DNA from: Sisyra terminalis
Lineage: Eukaryota; Arthropoda; Insecta; Neuroptera; Sisyridae
Reading direction: 5' to 3'
Length of the DNA: 64,000 nucleotides
Assembly: GCA_958496175.1 (NCBI GenBank)
Contig: OY292274.1
Span: forward strand, 57,112,630 to 57,176,629
This document shows, piece after piece, positions 11,741-22,275 of the stretch. Every line of letters starts with the position of its first letter. Positions within the stretch are counted from its first letter, which is position 1. The notes below the pieces were generated by a model. It saw nothing but the letters and a program-made list of their open reading frames with translations, had not been told where the DNA came from and did no database searches. The position numbers were made by a program, and so were the translations under genes.

Positions 11741-12581
11741 CTAGGGTGATTTTTTTTTGACTTTTTTTATTTTTTTGGTCCCATCGTGAAATTTTGTTGG
11801 AAATACCAAAAAAAAAAATTCTCTGAAAGTTTGAGCCCTTAATATTAATTTTAAGTCCTCGACCAAGACGTGTAAAGATTTCCCATTGAATATACACGGA
11901 AACTCTGATATTTTTATTTTTAAATTTATATATCTCAGCGGCATTTCATGGGATCGCTTTTACCGAAGATGGTTTTTTCTCAGAATTAAACGCTCTACAA
12001 AAGTGCCTATTGCGACAAAGTTGTAACTCACACCGGCGAGGTAGTACGGGCCACTGAACCTGATTTTTCCATAAAATTTGCGTTTTTTTCCAATTATCTC
12101 TCTTAGGCTTAATATCTCTTTTAATATTGATCTTCGCGATTTGGTCTACAGGAACTTTTTTGTAGGAAATCAAATTCTCTACAAGTTTTCATTTATAATT
12201 TTTCCGTAGCTCTTGTTATTTACGAGATAAATGCAAAAAAAAAACGCGAATTTTATGGAAAAATCAGGTTCAGTGGCCCGTACTACCTCACCGGTGTGAG
12301 TTACGACTTTGTCGCAATGGGCACTTTTGTAGAGCGTTTAATTCTGAGAAAAAATCATCTTCGGTAAAAGCGATCCCATGAAATTCCGCTGAGATATAGA
12401 AATTTAAAAATAAAAAATCAGAGTTTCCGTGTATTTTCAATGGGAAATCTTTACACGTCTTGGTCGAAGACTTAAAATTAATATTCAGGGCTCAAACTTT
12501 CAGAGAATTTTCTTTTTGGTATTTCCAACCAAATTTCACGATGGGACCAAAAAAAAAAAAGTAAAAAAAAAATCACCCTAG
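11741..12581. mobile_element. 841-bp foldback element with ~345-bp inverted arms
   Basis: The left arm (11741 to about 12090) starts CTAGGGTGATTTTTTTT and the right arm (about 12233-12581) is its near-perfect inverse ending AATCACCCTAG. The two arms differ at scattered single bases only. A loop of roughly 140 bp separates them. The element is flanked by the same six bases, TATAAA (11735-11740 and 12582-12587), indicating insertion with a 6-bp target duplication. Each arm carries a GC-richer core around caccggcgaggtagtacggg. Open frames across it (minus 11697-11897, 11741-11944, 11946-12173) are products of the arms and show no transposase motif, so it is non-autonomous. The superfamily is not determined. 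Confidence 0.85.
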
Positions 12582-12587
12582 TATAAA

Positions 12588-12930
12588 CAGTATAACTGTC
12601 CAAAGTCAGCGGAAAAAAATAAATTTGGTAATTATGAAGACTAATTTATACTAATTACGTTCATTTGTTAAAAAAATGAAAAATTATTCGAAAGACCAAC
12701 TTGGAATGGCTTTATCTTGTATTCTATATCAAGATTATTCGACAGGAAAATATACCACAAGCAATTATGTGACACACTTAAGAACTAAGCCAATTAAAGT
12801 TCCGTAGTGAACATTCTTTATTCTCCAAAATCTGGTTTATCGATATGTCTCTCGTATATATAAATATATAGTGTTTAAAAAATTGCTTAGTGTTTAAATG
12901 TTTGTCCTTAAACATGGCACGTTTAACTAC
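12588..12930. other. AT-rich non-coding stretch
   Basis: No feature is recognised between the foldback element and the motif at 12931. Confidence 0.45.
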
Positions 12931-12963
12931 CGCGTGTTTTCACGTTGGTTAATCCTTCATCAA
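12931..12963 (-). repeat. Weak copy of the GATGAAG / GAAAACACG motif
   Basis: On the minus strand this reads TTGATGAAGGATTAACC then AACGTGAAAACACG. It resembles the recurrent CTGAWGAA...GAAACG motif found at 26.5, 27.2 and 35.4-35.9 kb, but the intervening stem is not well formed here. It is either a diverged member or a chance match. Confidence 0.3.
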
Positions 12964-15272
12964 ATATATGTATCATAAAAGAAATGTTAGCGGTTCGAGA
13001 AATCGACGAGTTTTGCAATTAAATATTTTTTGCTTCCATCAGAAATGTAAAAGAATGTTATCTTAAATTGATTTAAGTTTAAGGGCTAACTGGTCAATTA
13101 AATGTATTACCCGTGTCGTATTTCTTTCAATGTATTACGTATGTTACCATTCATACTCAATTATAAGTTTTCTTTGATTCGTATGTCTAAAAATTCTTTG
13201 GCGTGCATTTAACGTTGATGTTAATGTAATAATTACGTAAACCTTTTAATCAATAATAAATTTTAACTTTACTTTACTTTATTCTTTCGAACAATTTTTC
13301 TATTATTGATCCAATTGCCATTTGAAATACATTTATTTCTACACAACGTTTCATTTGTTGAAGGAAAATTCCTTAAACATTCTCGCTTTTTGAAAATGGC
13401 TACTTTTTGAATCGAAATCAGTAAAATATTTGTAAAAAAATCTAACTAATAACTGCGGAAAATGTGAGTAATCATTAGTGGATTATTTGTAGTAAGGTAA
13501 AGGTTAAATACATAAGCTTGTTAGTTTGTCGTTATATTATTAAAATGGAAGCCTTTTTTGGATAAATCCATCAATGATGTGTTTAAGTATAAATAAAAAC
13601 AAACAAACCCATTTAAATTGAAAAATATTTGAGAAATATAAGTTGTTCATTAAAAAAAAGGTATTTTAAATTTAATTGAAATATATTGAAGAGGTACATG
13701 TCCATCAAAGTGACTGCTATTTTATTCAAACAGAATGTCAAACTTAGAAGAACAATATTGATTTTAACAATCTAATTTAGTTTGATATTATTTAAAGCAA
13801 TCAAATGACCATCGTATTTTTCTCTATAAATATACTTGAGACTGAGAATAATTTTCAAATGATTACATTAAACATCTGTTCCATTCCCACATAATCAGTC
13901 ATTTCATTATGATGAAAACAATGTCAGAACTGTATTTTATATGTCGCTTATAAAATATAAAATCTTTTTGAAGAATTTGGTGAGTTATTGAACTTATAAG
14001 ATATGGGAACCCTAAAATTTGAGTATGTGATTGTTTTGTTCAAATGGCCCATAAGCATTTTAATATAACAACCACATGTGACTTCAGTGTGGCAATGTGC
14101 CTTCAATTGCAAACAATGAAACTAATAAAAATTTCGCATATCCAATTGACAAGTTAATTATCCATAGTAAACACACATATGTCGCAAATATCTCAATTTT
14201 TTTTTTAATATCATAAGCTAAACCTCCTCAGTCCTCATTCTTTGTTATTGATCAGCATCAGTCACGGTTTAACATTTCCCTCCTCTGAATTGAACACAAA
14301 CATCGCAAAGCTTTTATAACAGGGCATGTTATTTTCACATTACATCAGTCGTAAAACAAAGAGAGATATGCCCTGGCTGTATTATCTACGTTGGATTTAA
14401 CCAAGGCGGCTCTCCCCGTATATTTTTAAACTCTAGGATTTTTTTTCATACATATTATCCGACCAGAGTTATTTAATATCCTTTTGATATCAAAATGTAA
14501 TTAATATGACAACTACGATAATCGAAATATTGAATGACAGTAACTGCTGAAAAAAAGTCAAGTTTTGAAACGCTCGTTTCGAATAATGACAGACAATTTA
14601 CCCTTTCATCAATCAGTGTTTCATAATTTTTTTTCCTTCCAAAAATTGTATTCTATACAGAATAACAATCACGTATTATATAAAAAAGGCCGAGTCTTAC
14701 AATTTGAAGCATTAATTTTTCGTTCGAGTCTATAATACACACAAATTGTTAATTTAGTAGTTTGTATGAGTTCCTTTTTTGTGAACTAAAAATACCAAAA
14801 AAGGCTGGCCGATTCTTACATCGTTATATTATTATTATTATTATTATTATTAGTTGCGCCCACTTCTCTATACATTCACATCGCTTCGTATGCTTTACAC
14901 AAAGCGTAATGTTATACGCTATAGCTGTTAATGATACGATGAATAAACAGAGTCCAGGTATGGACAAAATAACCGGATTCGAATTTTAACATAATTTAAC
15001 TTCCTCCAGCTATTACAATTAAATCGATACCATGAAGAGATTAAAGAAACCGTTCACGCCGTTTTTATACCTTGCGATTTTTTACACTAGAGGCTTTTAT
15101 AATAAAACTAAATATTCCTCCCGGGTGCTGTTAAGCATGTGGGGTGTGTTTATTTTTTTTTTTGTTTTGGCTGTAATAGTGCGTGACAAAGATGGGATCT
15201 TCGCATGCTCAGTACATTTCCTAATTCTCATTTTTTTTTATATATTCTTCGTAAATCTTTGTGTAATAGGAT
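12964..15272. other. AT-rich non-coding stretch
   Basis: No gene is recognised. Frames of 75 and 87 codons at 14762-14989 and 15032-15295 look like chance: the first runs through an (ATT)n tract and the second is a low-complexity hydrophobic reading. A slightly GC-richer patch lies near 14330-14430. Confidence 0.45.
14827..14851. repeat. (ATT)n microsatellite
   Basis: An uninterrupted run of about eight ATT units. Confidence 0.9.
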
Positions 15273-15940
15273 TACATTTTGTACTGTTACATTAATGTTT
15301 CAAATCGCTTTCAGGAATTAAAAAAAGAACATCTTGAAGTGTATTTTAATTCTATCAAATTAAATTTTCGGTCATTGCGTCAACATAATGATGAAAAAAA
15401 TAAAAATAAATGTTATCACTTGCAAATTATTTAATCTAATAATACTTTTTCCCGTTACCCCAGGAATATAAAATTGATAACTCATGGATTAGATCAAATC
15501 CCTAACAAAATACGGACACAAATTTACTAATTACTCGGCTAAAATAAGTATTAATAAATTTTTGTTTCTTGGATTTATGCTAGAACAAGAAATTCGTGGA
15601 AAAAGTATCCTGGTAAACTGCGTTAATTAAAATTCGTACAAAAAAAGTTTATTAGATAAAGTAATGCCTTCCACATCCAATTCTACACAAAGGTGTAGGG
15701 AAGAATAATTACTTTAGTTTCTTTAGATTTAGTTTTAGATTTAAGAGTTGTAATAAATTTTGTTAGACATATATTTATATCTGTTTCAAAAATTATAAAT
15801 AAAAATGATGCCAAAAAAAAGATAAAATAATGCTATCAAAAATAATGAATCTATTATCTTAAAAGAAGTGTAAGCCCATTTTTGTAGTGGTATTACTAGT
15901 TGTACTTCAACAGTATTTTTTTAATTGTTGTATTTTTGTT
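15273..15940. repeat. Near-tandem duplication, copy 1 (668 bp)
   Basis: This block begins tacattttgtactgttaca and is repeated almost base for base from 15957, an offset of 684 bp. The copies differ by a small number of substitutions and one-base length changes in T or A runs, so the duplication is fairly recent. A 16-bp spacer (15941-15956) separates them. Each copy contains a short frame with the word HLEVYFNSIK. Confidence 0.9.
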
Positions 15941-15956
15941 AAATACTTGCAAGCTA

Positions 15957-16628
15957 TACATTTTGTACTGTTACATTAATGTTTCAAATCGCTTTCAGGA
16001 ATTAAAAAAAGAACATCTTGAAGTGTATTTTAATTCTATCAAATTAAATTTTCGGTCATTGCGCCAACATAATGATGAAAAAAATAAAAATAAATGTTAT
16101 CACTTGCAAATGATTTAATCTAATAATACTTTTTTCCCGTTACCCCAGGAATATAAAATTGATAACTCATGGATTAGATCAAATCCCTAACAAAATACGG
16201 ACACAAATTTACTAATTACTCGGCTAAAATAAGTATTAATAAATTTTTGTTTCTTGGATTTATGCTAGAACAAGAAATTCGTGGAAAAAGTAAACTGGTA
16301 AACTGCGTTAATTAAAATTCGTGTAAAAAGAGTTTATTAGATAAAATAATGCCTTCCACATCCAATTCTACACAAAAGTGTAGGGAGGAATAATTACTTT
16401 AGTTTCTTTAGATTTAGTTTTAGATTTAAGAGTTGTAATAAATTTTGTTAGACATATATTTATATCTGTTTCAAAAATTATAAATAAAAATGATGCCAAA
16501 AAAACACATAAAATAATGCTATCAAAAATAATGGATCTATTATCTTAAAAGAAGTCTAAGCTCATTTTTGCAGTGGTATTACTAGTTGTACTTCAACAGT
16601 ATTTTTTTTAATTGTTGTATTTTTTGTT
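15957..16628. repeat. Near-tandem duplication, copy 2 (672 bp)
   Basis: The second copy of the 15273-15940 block, in the same orientation. Both copies end in gtatttttgtt before the sequences diverge. I see no terminal inverted repeats or target duplication around the pair, so unequal exchange or replication slippage is more likely than transposition. Confidence 0.9.
15978..16118 (+). pseudogene. Possible P-element-like transposase fragment
   Basis: Codons in this frame give FQELKKEHLEVYFNSIKL followed by a stretch with HND and then a stop at 16116-16118. The HLE.YF.SI. pattern followed by a charged/Asn-rich stretch resembles the region of P-element/THAP9-type transposases that reads HLE.FF..IR..GG.NNNP. 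In its favour, the same frame is preserved in both duplicate copies (first copy at about 15294-15434). Against it, only about ten residues match convincingly and the expected Gly-Gly is absent. A polypyrimidine-AG (cgctttcag) just before the segment would fit an exon start. Confidence 0.3.
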
Positions 16629-16932
16629 GAATCAACAATTGAATTAACAATCTTTCTTTGGACAACAAGGAAGTCCGTTAAACGACAAATCACGCCTGCT
16701 TATTACTTAAGAGTAGTGAACTTGGTGTTTTTATTTTCGGTATGACGATTTCAGGAATGGAATACGTTATTGTCTAGTAAGTTGATTGTCAGATAATTGA
16801 CATTATAACTTAATATCTTTTGATATTTTATACTATGTTTGATGATCTCCTCCCTGATAGAGGTTATCTGAAAGATTTTGTGAATGTCCTGATTTGGGAC
16901 AAACTATGGAGCTTTTGCAACGAATCTAAGGG
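16629..16932. other. Non-coding stretch
   Basis: The 62-codon frame at 16820-17008 runs into the hAT element and is not a gene. Nothing else is recognised. Confidence 0.4.
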
Positions 16933-16940
16933 CTTTAGAC

Positions 16941-17144
16941 CAGTGGTCCTTAACCTGGGTTCAATCGAACATCAGAGGTTCGGTAAGTCAGACTCGCGGG
17001 CTCGGTGAATTCTTAATACTTTTATCAATATTGTGTCTCAATGAATCAATATATAAAAAATATTTTTCCAATTAAGAAGAGATCTGTGAATGGATATATG
17101 AAATTAGTGTTGATCGATATCTCCAATGAAGCTAAGAACCACTG
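16941..17144. mobile_element. hAT-type MITE, 204 bp
   Basis: The left end CAGTGGTCCTTAACCT and the inverse of the right end, CAGTGGTTCTTAGCTT, agree at 13 of 16 bases and have the CAGTGG start usual for hAT elements. The flanks CTTTAGAC (16933-16940) and CCGTAGAC (17145-17152) agree at six of eight positions, fitting a decayed 8-bp hAT target duplication. The subterminal words gggttcaatcgaac and aggttcggtaagtc are also familiar from non-autonomous hAT repeats of arthropods. It contains no transposase. Confidence 0.75.
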
Positions 17145-17152
17145 CCGTAGAC

Positions 17153-20100
17153 TGATCTGTTCGTGAACTTCAACAAAGTACAATAGCAATGCTTTCATCA
17201 GTTTGTATAATGTATCAAACTTAGTTTTGTGTAAAACCGGCCACATTCCAACCTAGTGTGAAAATGCATTTAAACATCTTTCCAGGGTTAAAATCAGGTA
17301 ATAAAACCTTGAGTACCAAAATTTGTATGACAGATAAGGGAAGATAGACGAAAATAGATTCCAGTCGAAATGTTTTATTCTTGATCCGAATCCAGTTATT
17401 GTGATTGCAGTGAGTACAACTGTACAGTCACGGTTTTCTAGACTCTAGAGTCTCTAAAGTGACGTATTTGAACCGGCAGTAGTCTACCTCTCATTACCTA
17501 CCACGTAAATATTTAGTTACTTAAGATTTTATCACCTTGCTAAATATCACCAACTGAGAGTTGAATCGTTTGCATTCCTGATCCGTTTGGAATTAGACCA
17601 GTTTCGTACATATGATAAGATATATTTGGAAATTTAAAAGTATATAAGTCATGCAATTGAGCTATGCTGTATATATATATATACCTTCTTATCATTCAAA
17701 AACAGTTTCAATAAATAATAAAACTGTACCATTTCCAGGCATGTAAATGTTTTAAAATATCATAACGAAAACATTTGTTTAAAAACACATTTGTGGCATG
17801 CGTGATTACCAGATTGTGTTTGGAAAAGTTTAGTTTGCAACCAATTTTACTAATCTTACAAAAATTTATTTTAAATAAACAAGTAAGCAATAAATTTGGG
17901 GTTATTTTCATGCAACATTTTTGTTAAAATATTCAAATAGTTTACACAGCAAAAAATATGCGACAGATTTCTGATAACGATAAAAAATTTATTATCATTT
18001 TATTTCTTAAAAATGTATATTAAAACCCAAAGCTTATACTTCTATGAATTCTATGAAATTTTTATGTATGCCACCCAAAAATTGAACAATAAGACGACTT
18101 GAATTGTATGTTAAGATTTATTTTTTTTTTGAAAACTTATGAAAAACTTTTAAAACCGATTTTCTATGGTGAAAGAAGTTTGCTTTAGGTTTCTCTTTAT
18201 ATAATACTTCAATTTCATTTTTTACAAGCTTAGTGAACAGATTTGCCTCGTGGAAAGTTAAAGATTTTTTTTTTTTTTGGAAAAACGTTTTATTACGCAC
18301 GTTTACTTCATATATTTAATGCAATAGGTCACTAATATGTTAACCCCAACATCATTATAAATTTGCCGAGATAGATAAATAAGCAATCGTTTGTATTTAA
18401 GACGTAATTATATTAATTATCAATATTATTATATAAGAATTAATTTGGTATTACGATAAGTGATATGTTAAGTAGATGCGTTTAAAATAAAGTTAAAACT
18501 ATTGACGTATAGTTTGATTATACGCAGCTTGTCTGGAAGTGGTTGATAAGAGCCATTAGAATAATTAAGCATCTATAGAAGTTTAACGTTCCAGACCAAA
18601 TAATGTGCAAAATAATTTAATTTTTATGTTTATTTTTTTGAACTTGCTTCAGCATTTATGAGTAAATTATTGTAAATTTGGGAATAGGTATAGGGTTATA
18701 GTAATTAAGATTTTCATGGAAGAAAAAAAAAGATGAATAATCGAAATAAAGTAATTAAATTTTACTTAACTTAAGGGATGGGGATAATTGCATCTATTGG
18801 AATCATCCTGATGATCTGTGTCTGCTCTTATAAATATTAAATCTTGTTTTTTGTAACGATTGCCTCGGTCCTAAAAGCTTATTTATTCCCATTGCGCTTT
18901 AAGTTACCCCCGTAATATAACTTTATGGGTCACACTAAAATAGGGTTGAAAAGCTTGCCGCGTCGCCAAGCTATTCGTTTAATAATATCTAATAAACATA
19001 ATACAATATAAAACAAACGTTTAGTTTTACAGTGTTAAATGGAGAGTGCATTTAAAAGGGTCGTTAATGGACTCTCACATTTCAAGGCTAGGACTAAACA
19101 CTTTTTATTTCATTTTTCATCTTCGCTTACATTGCAGTGCAAAGCACTGCTTTTAGATTGAAATGTATATTTTTATGAAACAGCAAACTGAAAAATGTAA
19201 GTATATCAAATGTAGTAGAAATTAGCAGAATAAAACGTAATGGTTATTTTAAATATTCCGTGTCGGCCGTCGCTGTATGTTATTACAGTAAAAGTTTTTA
19301 TTGCTATTTCAACTTATTGTTATTATTCATATAGCATTGAAACTTTTACATTTTTATTTTGGTGAAAGCAATACTTTTCAAGCATTTATATGATGAGGTG
19401 ATGAGTGGCAGTCGTTCGTATGAGAAAAATGGATCGATATCTTCTAGTAGGTACCTACTATTACAAAACGTTGAATGTTGAGCGTGTTACTGATAGCTCT
19501 GACATATTAATATTTCAACAGCCCATGAACTATATATAATACATATGAAGACGAACGCCAAGGGTTGACGGGCTGCCATAGAAAGTATCATTGCAAAGAC
19601 CTTTTCTCTACAGAAATAGCTCTTGAAAAAGAAAATAATAATAAAACGAAGTGAGATAGCCACATTACAAATACATGCCATTAAAAATCGATTTGAATAG
19701 CTATTAAAGCCTGAATCGTTGGAAAGATAACGTACTTTTTATAGAGTCAATATTTACCCTTATCATATGTGTGGATGAAGTAGATATAATTTATGTACGG
19801 AATCCATACAGTTGGACGATTTATCAATCATTTTCGAACATTGGAACAACAAAACATCAAAACAATTTTCAACGTTAATGTAAATAGGTTGAATGATATA
19901 TTTTATTCAAATCATCCAATTTAAAATAAAGGAATATGAAAAACGTAAGCGAAATCAAATTGACGTTAAGAAGTGCTTAAAACTTGTCAAGTTCTTTTTA
20001 ATACACGAATAAAATGCTGCTATATAAATATAAAAATTATAACGCAGACAAACGCTTGAAACCAAATTGTAGCTTCTCTTGTGCTTTACGTCAATCTCCC

Positions 20101-20254
20101 GTTAAATTCTCTTCAGTTGGGAAAAGCTGACAAAGCAAAGATACTGTTTACTTAAAACCATTTAAACATCATCTTTAGATGTGCCTTGCAAAATAAATGT
20201 AAAAAACACACAGAATTAAATACATATCAAATTTTTATAGCAGATAATTCAACA
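17153..20254. other. AT-rich non-coding stretch
   Basis: No gene or complete element is recognised. Small items: a (TA)n run near 17671-17683 and a perfect 16-bp palindrome TAGTAGGTACCTACTA at 19445-19460. The 60-67 codon frames here are A/T-run artefacts. Confidence 0.5.
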
Positions 20255-20285
20255 TCTATAATATAAAAATGAATCGCTAAATGTG

Positions 20286-20308
20286 TTGGTAAGCGCATAA
20301 CTCACCAA
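20286..20308 (-). other. Terminal hairpin of the Helitron-like element
   Basis: On the minus strand TTGGTGAG is followed by loop TTATGCG and CTTACCAA, giving an 8-bp stem with one G:T pair, about 30 nt from the element end. A short hairpin just inside the 3-prime terminus is a recognised property of Helitrons and supports the minus orientation. Confidence 0.5.
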
Positions 20309-20561
20309 CGCCTGGACCGATTTTGATGAAATTTTTTGTGTGTATTCGAGGGGGTTTGAGGATGGTTTAGATTCACAATTCGATTTGTTTTAACAATGTT
20401 TTAACAATGAATTTATTTATTTATAAATTTTACGCCTATTTGCTTTTTACGTCTAATATTATGTGTAATCATCGATTCCTGTGATTTATTTGGAAAAAGC
20501 TTAGCAACGTATGAATTTGACGTTTTTATTTATATAATTTGTGTTAAAATAATTATTTAAT

Positions 20562-20834
20562 TCATATTTTTGAAGAGTGTTGCAAGCAAAAAGATTGTAG
20601 GTCCACGTCATTTTGGTATTTCATTTTGCATTTATTATGTATCACAACGTACGTGGAATTTTTGTAATTTTGAGCAAAGTTTGGGAACACCATTAACTTA
20701 GTAAAGTGGCAAAAATTGGTAGGGAAAATAATGTATCCCGATGATGTGTCAACAGAAATTTTCCTATTACCAATATTGATAAATTGTTTGGAAAACACTT
20801 TTCCAGATTAGTCGTTCTGCATTTCGAATTGCAG
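20562..20834 (-). pseudogene. PIF1-type helicase relic, C-terminal part (copy a)
   Basis: Reading on the minus strand from 20834 gives QND, a stop, then FSKQFINIGNRKISVDTSSG, then FPTNFCHF, then VFPNFAQNYKN. These correspond in order to the conserved QND..FS..LL.IGNG, FP.NFC and VFPNI..NYKN blocks of PIF1-like helicases carried by arthropod Helitrons and Helentrons. The helicase unwinds DNA during rolling-circle transposition. The fragment has a stop after QND and lacks the Walker A and Walker B regions, so it is dead. It lies 3-prime of copy b on the same strand and repeats part of the same domain. Confidence 0.75.
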
Positions 20835-21119
20835 AAGTGGACGACTTCAGACATTAAGGATCGACTTCTGTTTAAAAAATAAATGCTTGCTTTAAATTAT
20901 CAAATTTATGGAACCATATGAAGAAACTTCACCTGGAAAAAAAACATAAAAAACATAAACAAAAAAACATAACTGAACGATTGATCTGCAGAAGATTTAT
21001 CCTAGAAATGAATGAATATCGGTAATAGCCGTGTTATTGGTTTGAATTTTTATTCCAATTAAACTGATTTAAACGTTATCCTGCTGTTTTATAAAAAAGC
21101 TAGGAATTAAGTAAAATTT

Positions 21120-21450
21120 TTGAATGAGACAAAATTCGAAGGAAATTAAGTCTATATGCTTGATTCGTCGACAAAAACACTGCCATTACCGAGGTTCAAA
21201 AATTGTTTGGAAAATGCTTCAGTAGATGGATCATTCTGCAACGCAACTCATGTTGCCAGCTGAATTTTTTTTACATTGTGTCACAAATTTTATGATTTTA
21301 AGCAGGAGTATACTTTATTGGTAGAATCTAAACTTGGAATGATTGGCAATGCTTGGGAGAAATCGCCAATCAGTAAAATCATTGCGCCTTCAAAACAAAG
21401 TCAGTCATTGAGTCGAACTTCCAATGATTTCAATGGTTAAATGCGTTTCT
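21120..21450 (-). pseudogene. PIF1-type helicase relic, central part (copy b)
   Basis: The minus strand encodes, in one frame, LKSLEVRLND, then FEGAMILLIGDFSQALPIIP (about 21333-21395), then SCLKS, NVKKIQLAT, and finally LQNDPSTEAFSKQFLNLGNG near 21240-21190. The GDF.Q.LP..P block is helicase motif III of the PIF1 family, and the order of blocks is that of Helitron-borne PIF1 helicases. At least six in-frame stops interrupt it; one sits where the family has Trp (NLW to NL-stop). It overlaps in content with copy a 420 bp away, so either the helicase region was duplicated or two degraded elements are nested. Confidence 0.8.
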
Positions 21451-22275
21451 TAAATAAAAATTACCGACAATATTAAATTGACATATAAGTGTGGGTGACG
21501 TGAACTGCTAATTGCGTAAAATGCCAAGCCTAATTTATTTAAAAACTCATTTTATTCCGTGAATTGTTAAGATATGTTAATAGTTATTCTGCTATTCGGA
21601 AGGAAGACGAATCTAACAAATCATATATCATCATAATCGGTCCCGTCATTTTTCAAGCTCTAATTGGTCTACTACCCCTATTTTGTTTTTTATGCTGAAG
21701 ATATCTGATTTGACAAACTTTGTATGTCAATGTAATGGCAAGATGCTTCAATGAAGAGAATCAATCCGAGGGCAACGCATTAACCCAAATACATAGCTTC
21801 AATAAAGCAAATCGTCAGCCTAAATTCTCAATCTGCTAAGTTCACTTTTAAATTTTTTTGTTTTTTTGTTCCAATAGGAAGGAATAAAATATTCTATCAA
21901 ATGACAAAGTGATAAATCTATTTAAATATAAAAATTTCTTAATATGTAAAATGAATCGGAAATCTGCTTTATGTAGTAATTTATGTAGCTTATATTTACT
22001 TTTTTTCCTTTCCCTGAAAACACTGTTAAAACGAATTTAGCAGCTTAACACTTTAGGTCGACGAAATGTGTTGGTTGACTTGCAATTGAAATAATTGATT
22101 TCTTTTTATATAATTTTTCTTTTCTTTTTATATATTTATTATTCTAATGAAGTATTGAACTTAATTTTGTTCATTTTATTATTGATAATTTAAACTAAGT
22201 GTAACTAACATATTCATTTATAAAACACTACGTTCATTGCATGTTAGGCAGTACGAAGTTTGCGGGGTCAGCTAG

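Larger units (their letters stand above)
20255..22275 (-). mobile_element. Helitron/Helentron-like element with helicase relics
   Basis: One end reads tctataatataaaaatgaat and contains the arthropod Helitron-type words and accgattttgatgaaattt. The other end reads acgaagtttgcggggtcagc then tagt. There are no inverted terminal repeats and no target duplication, as expected for rolling-circle transposons. The helicase relics inside read on the minus strand, so I orient the element that way, with its 3-prime end at 20255 next to a hairpin at 20286-20308. The 3-prime end is flanked by A|T-type sequence. The 22.27-kb end matches the end at 43386-43409, showing it belongs to a family. Exact termini are inferred from these matches. 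Confidence 0.65.

Noticed and set aside
12036..12056. gaggtagtac word resembling the let-7 seed
   Set aside because: It lies in the arm of the 841-bp foldback, is present in both arms, and the following bases do not match let-7.
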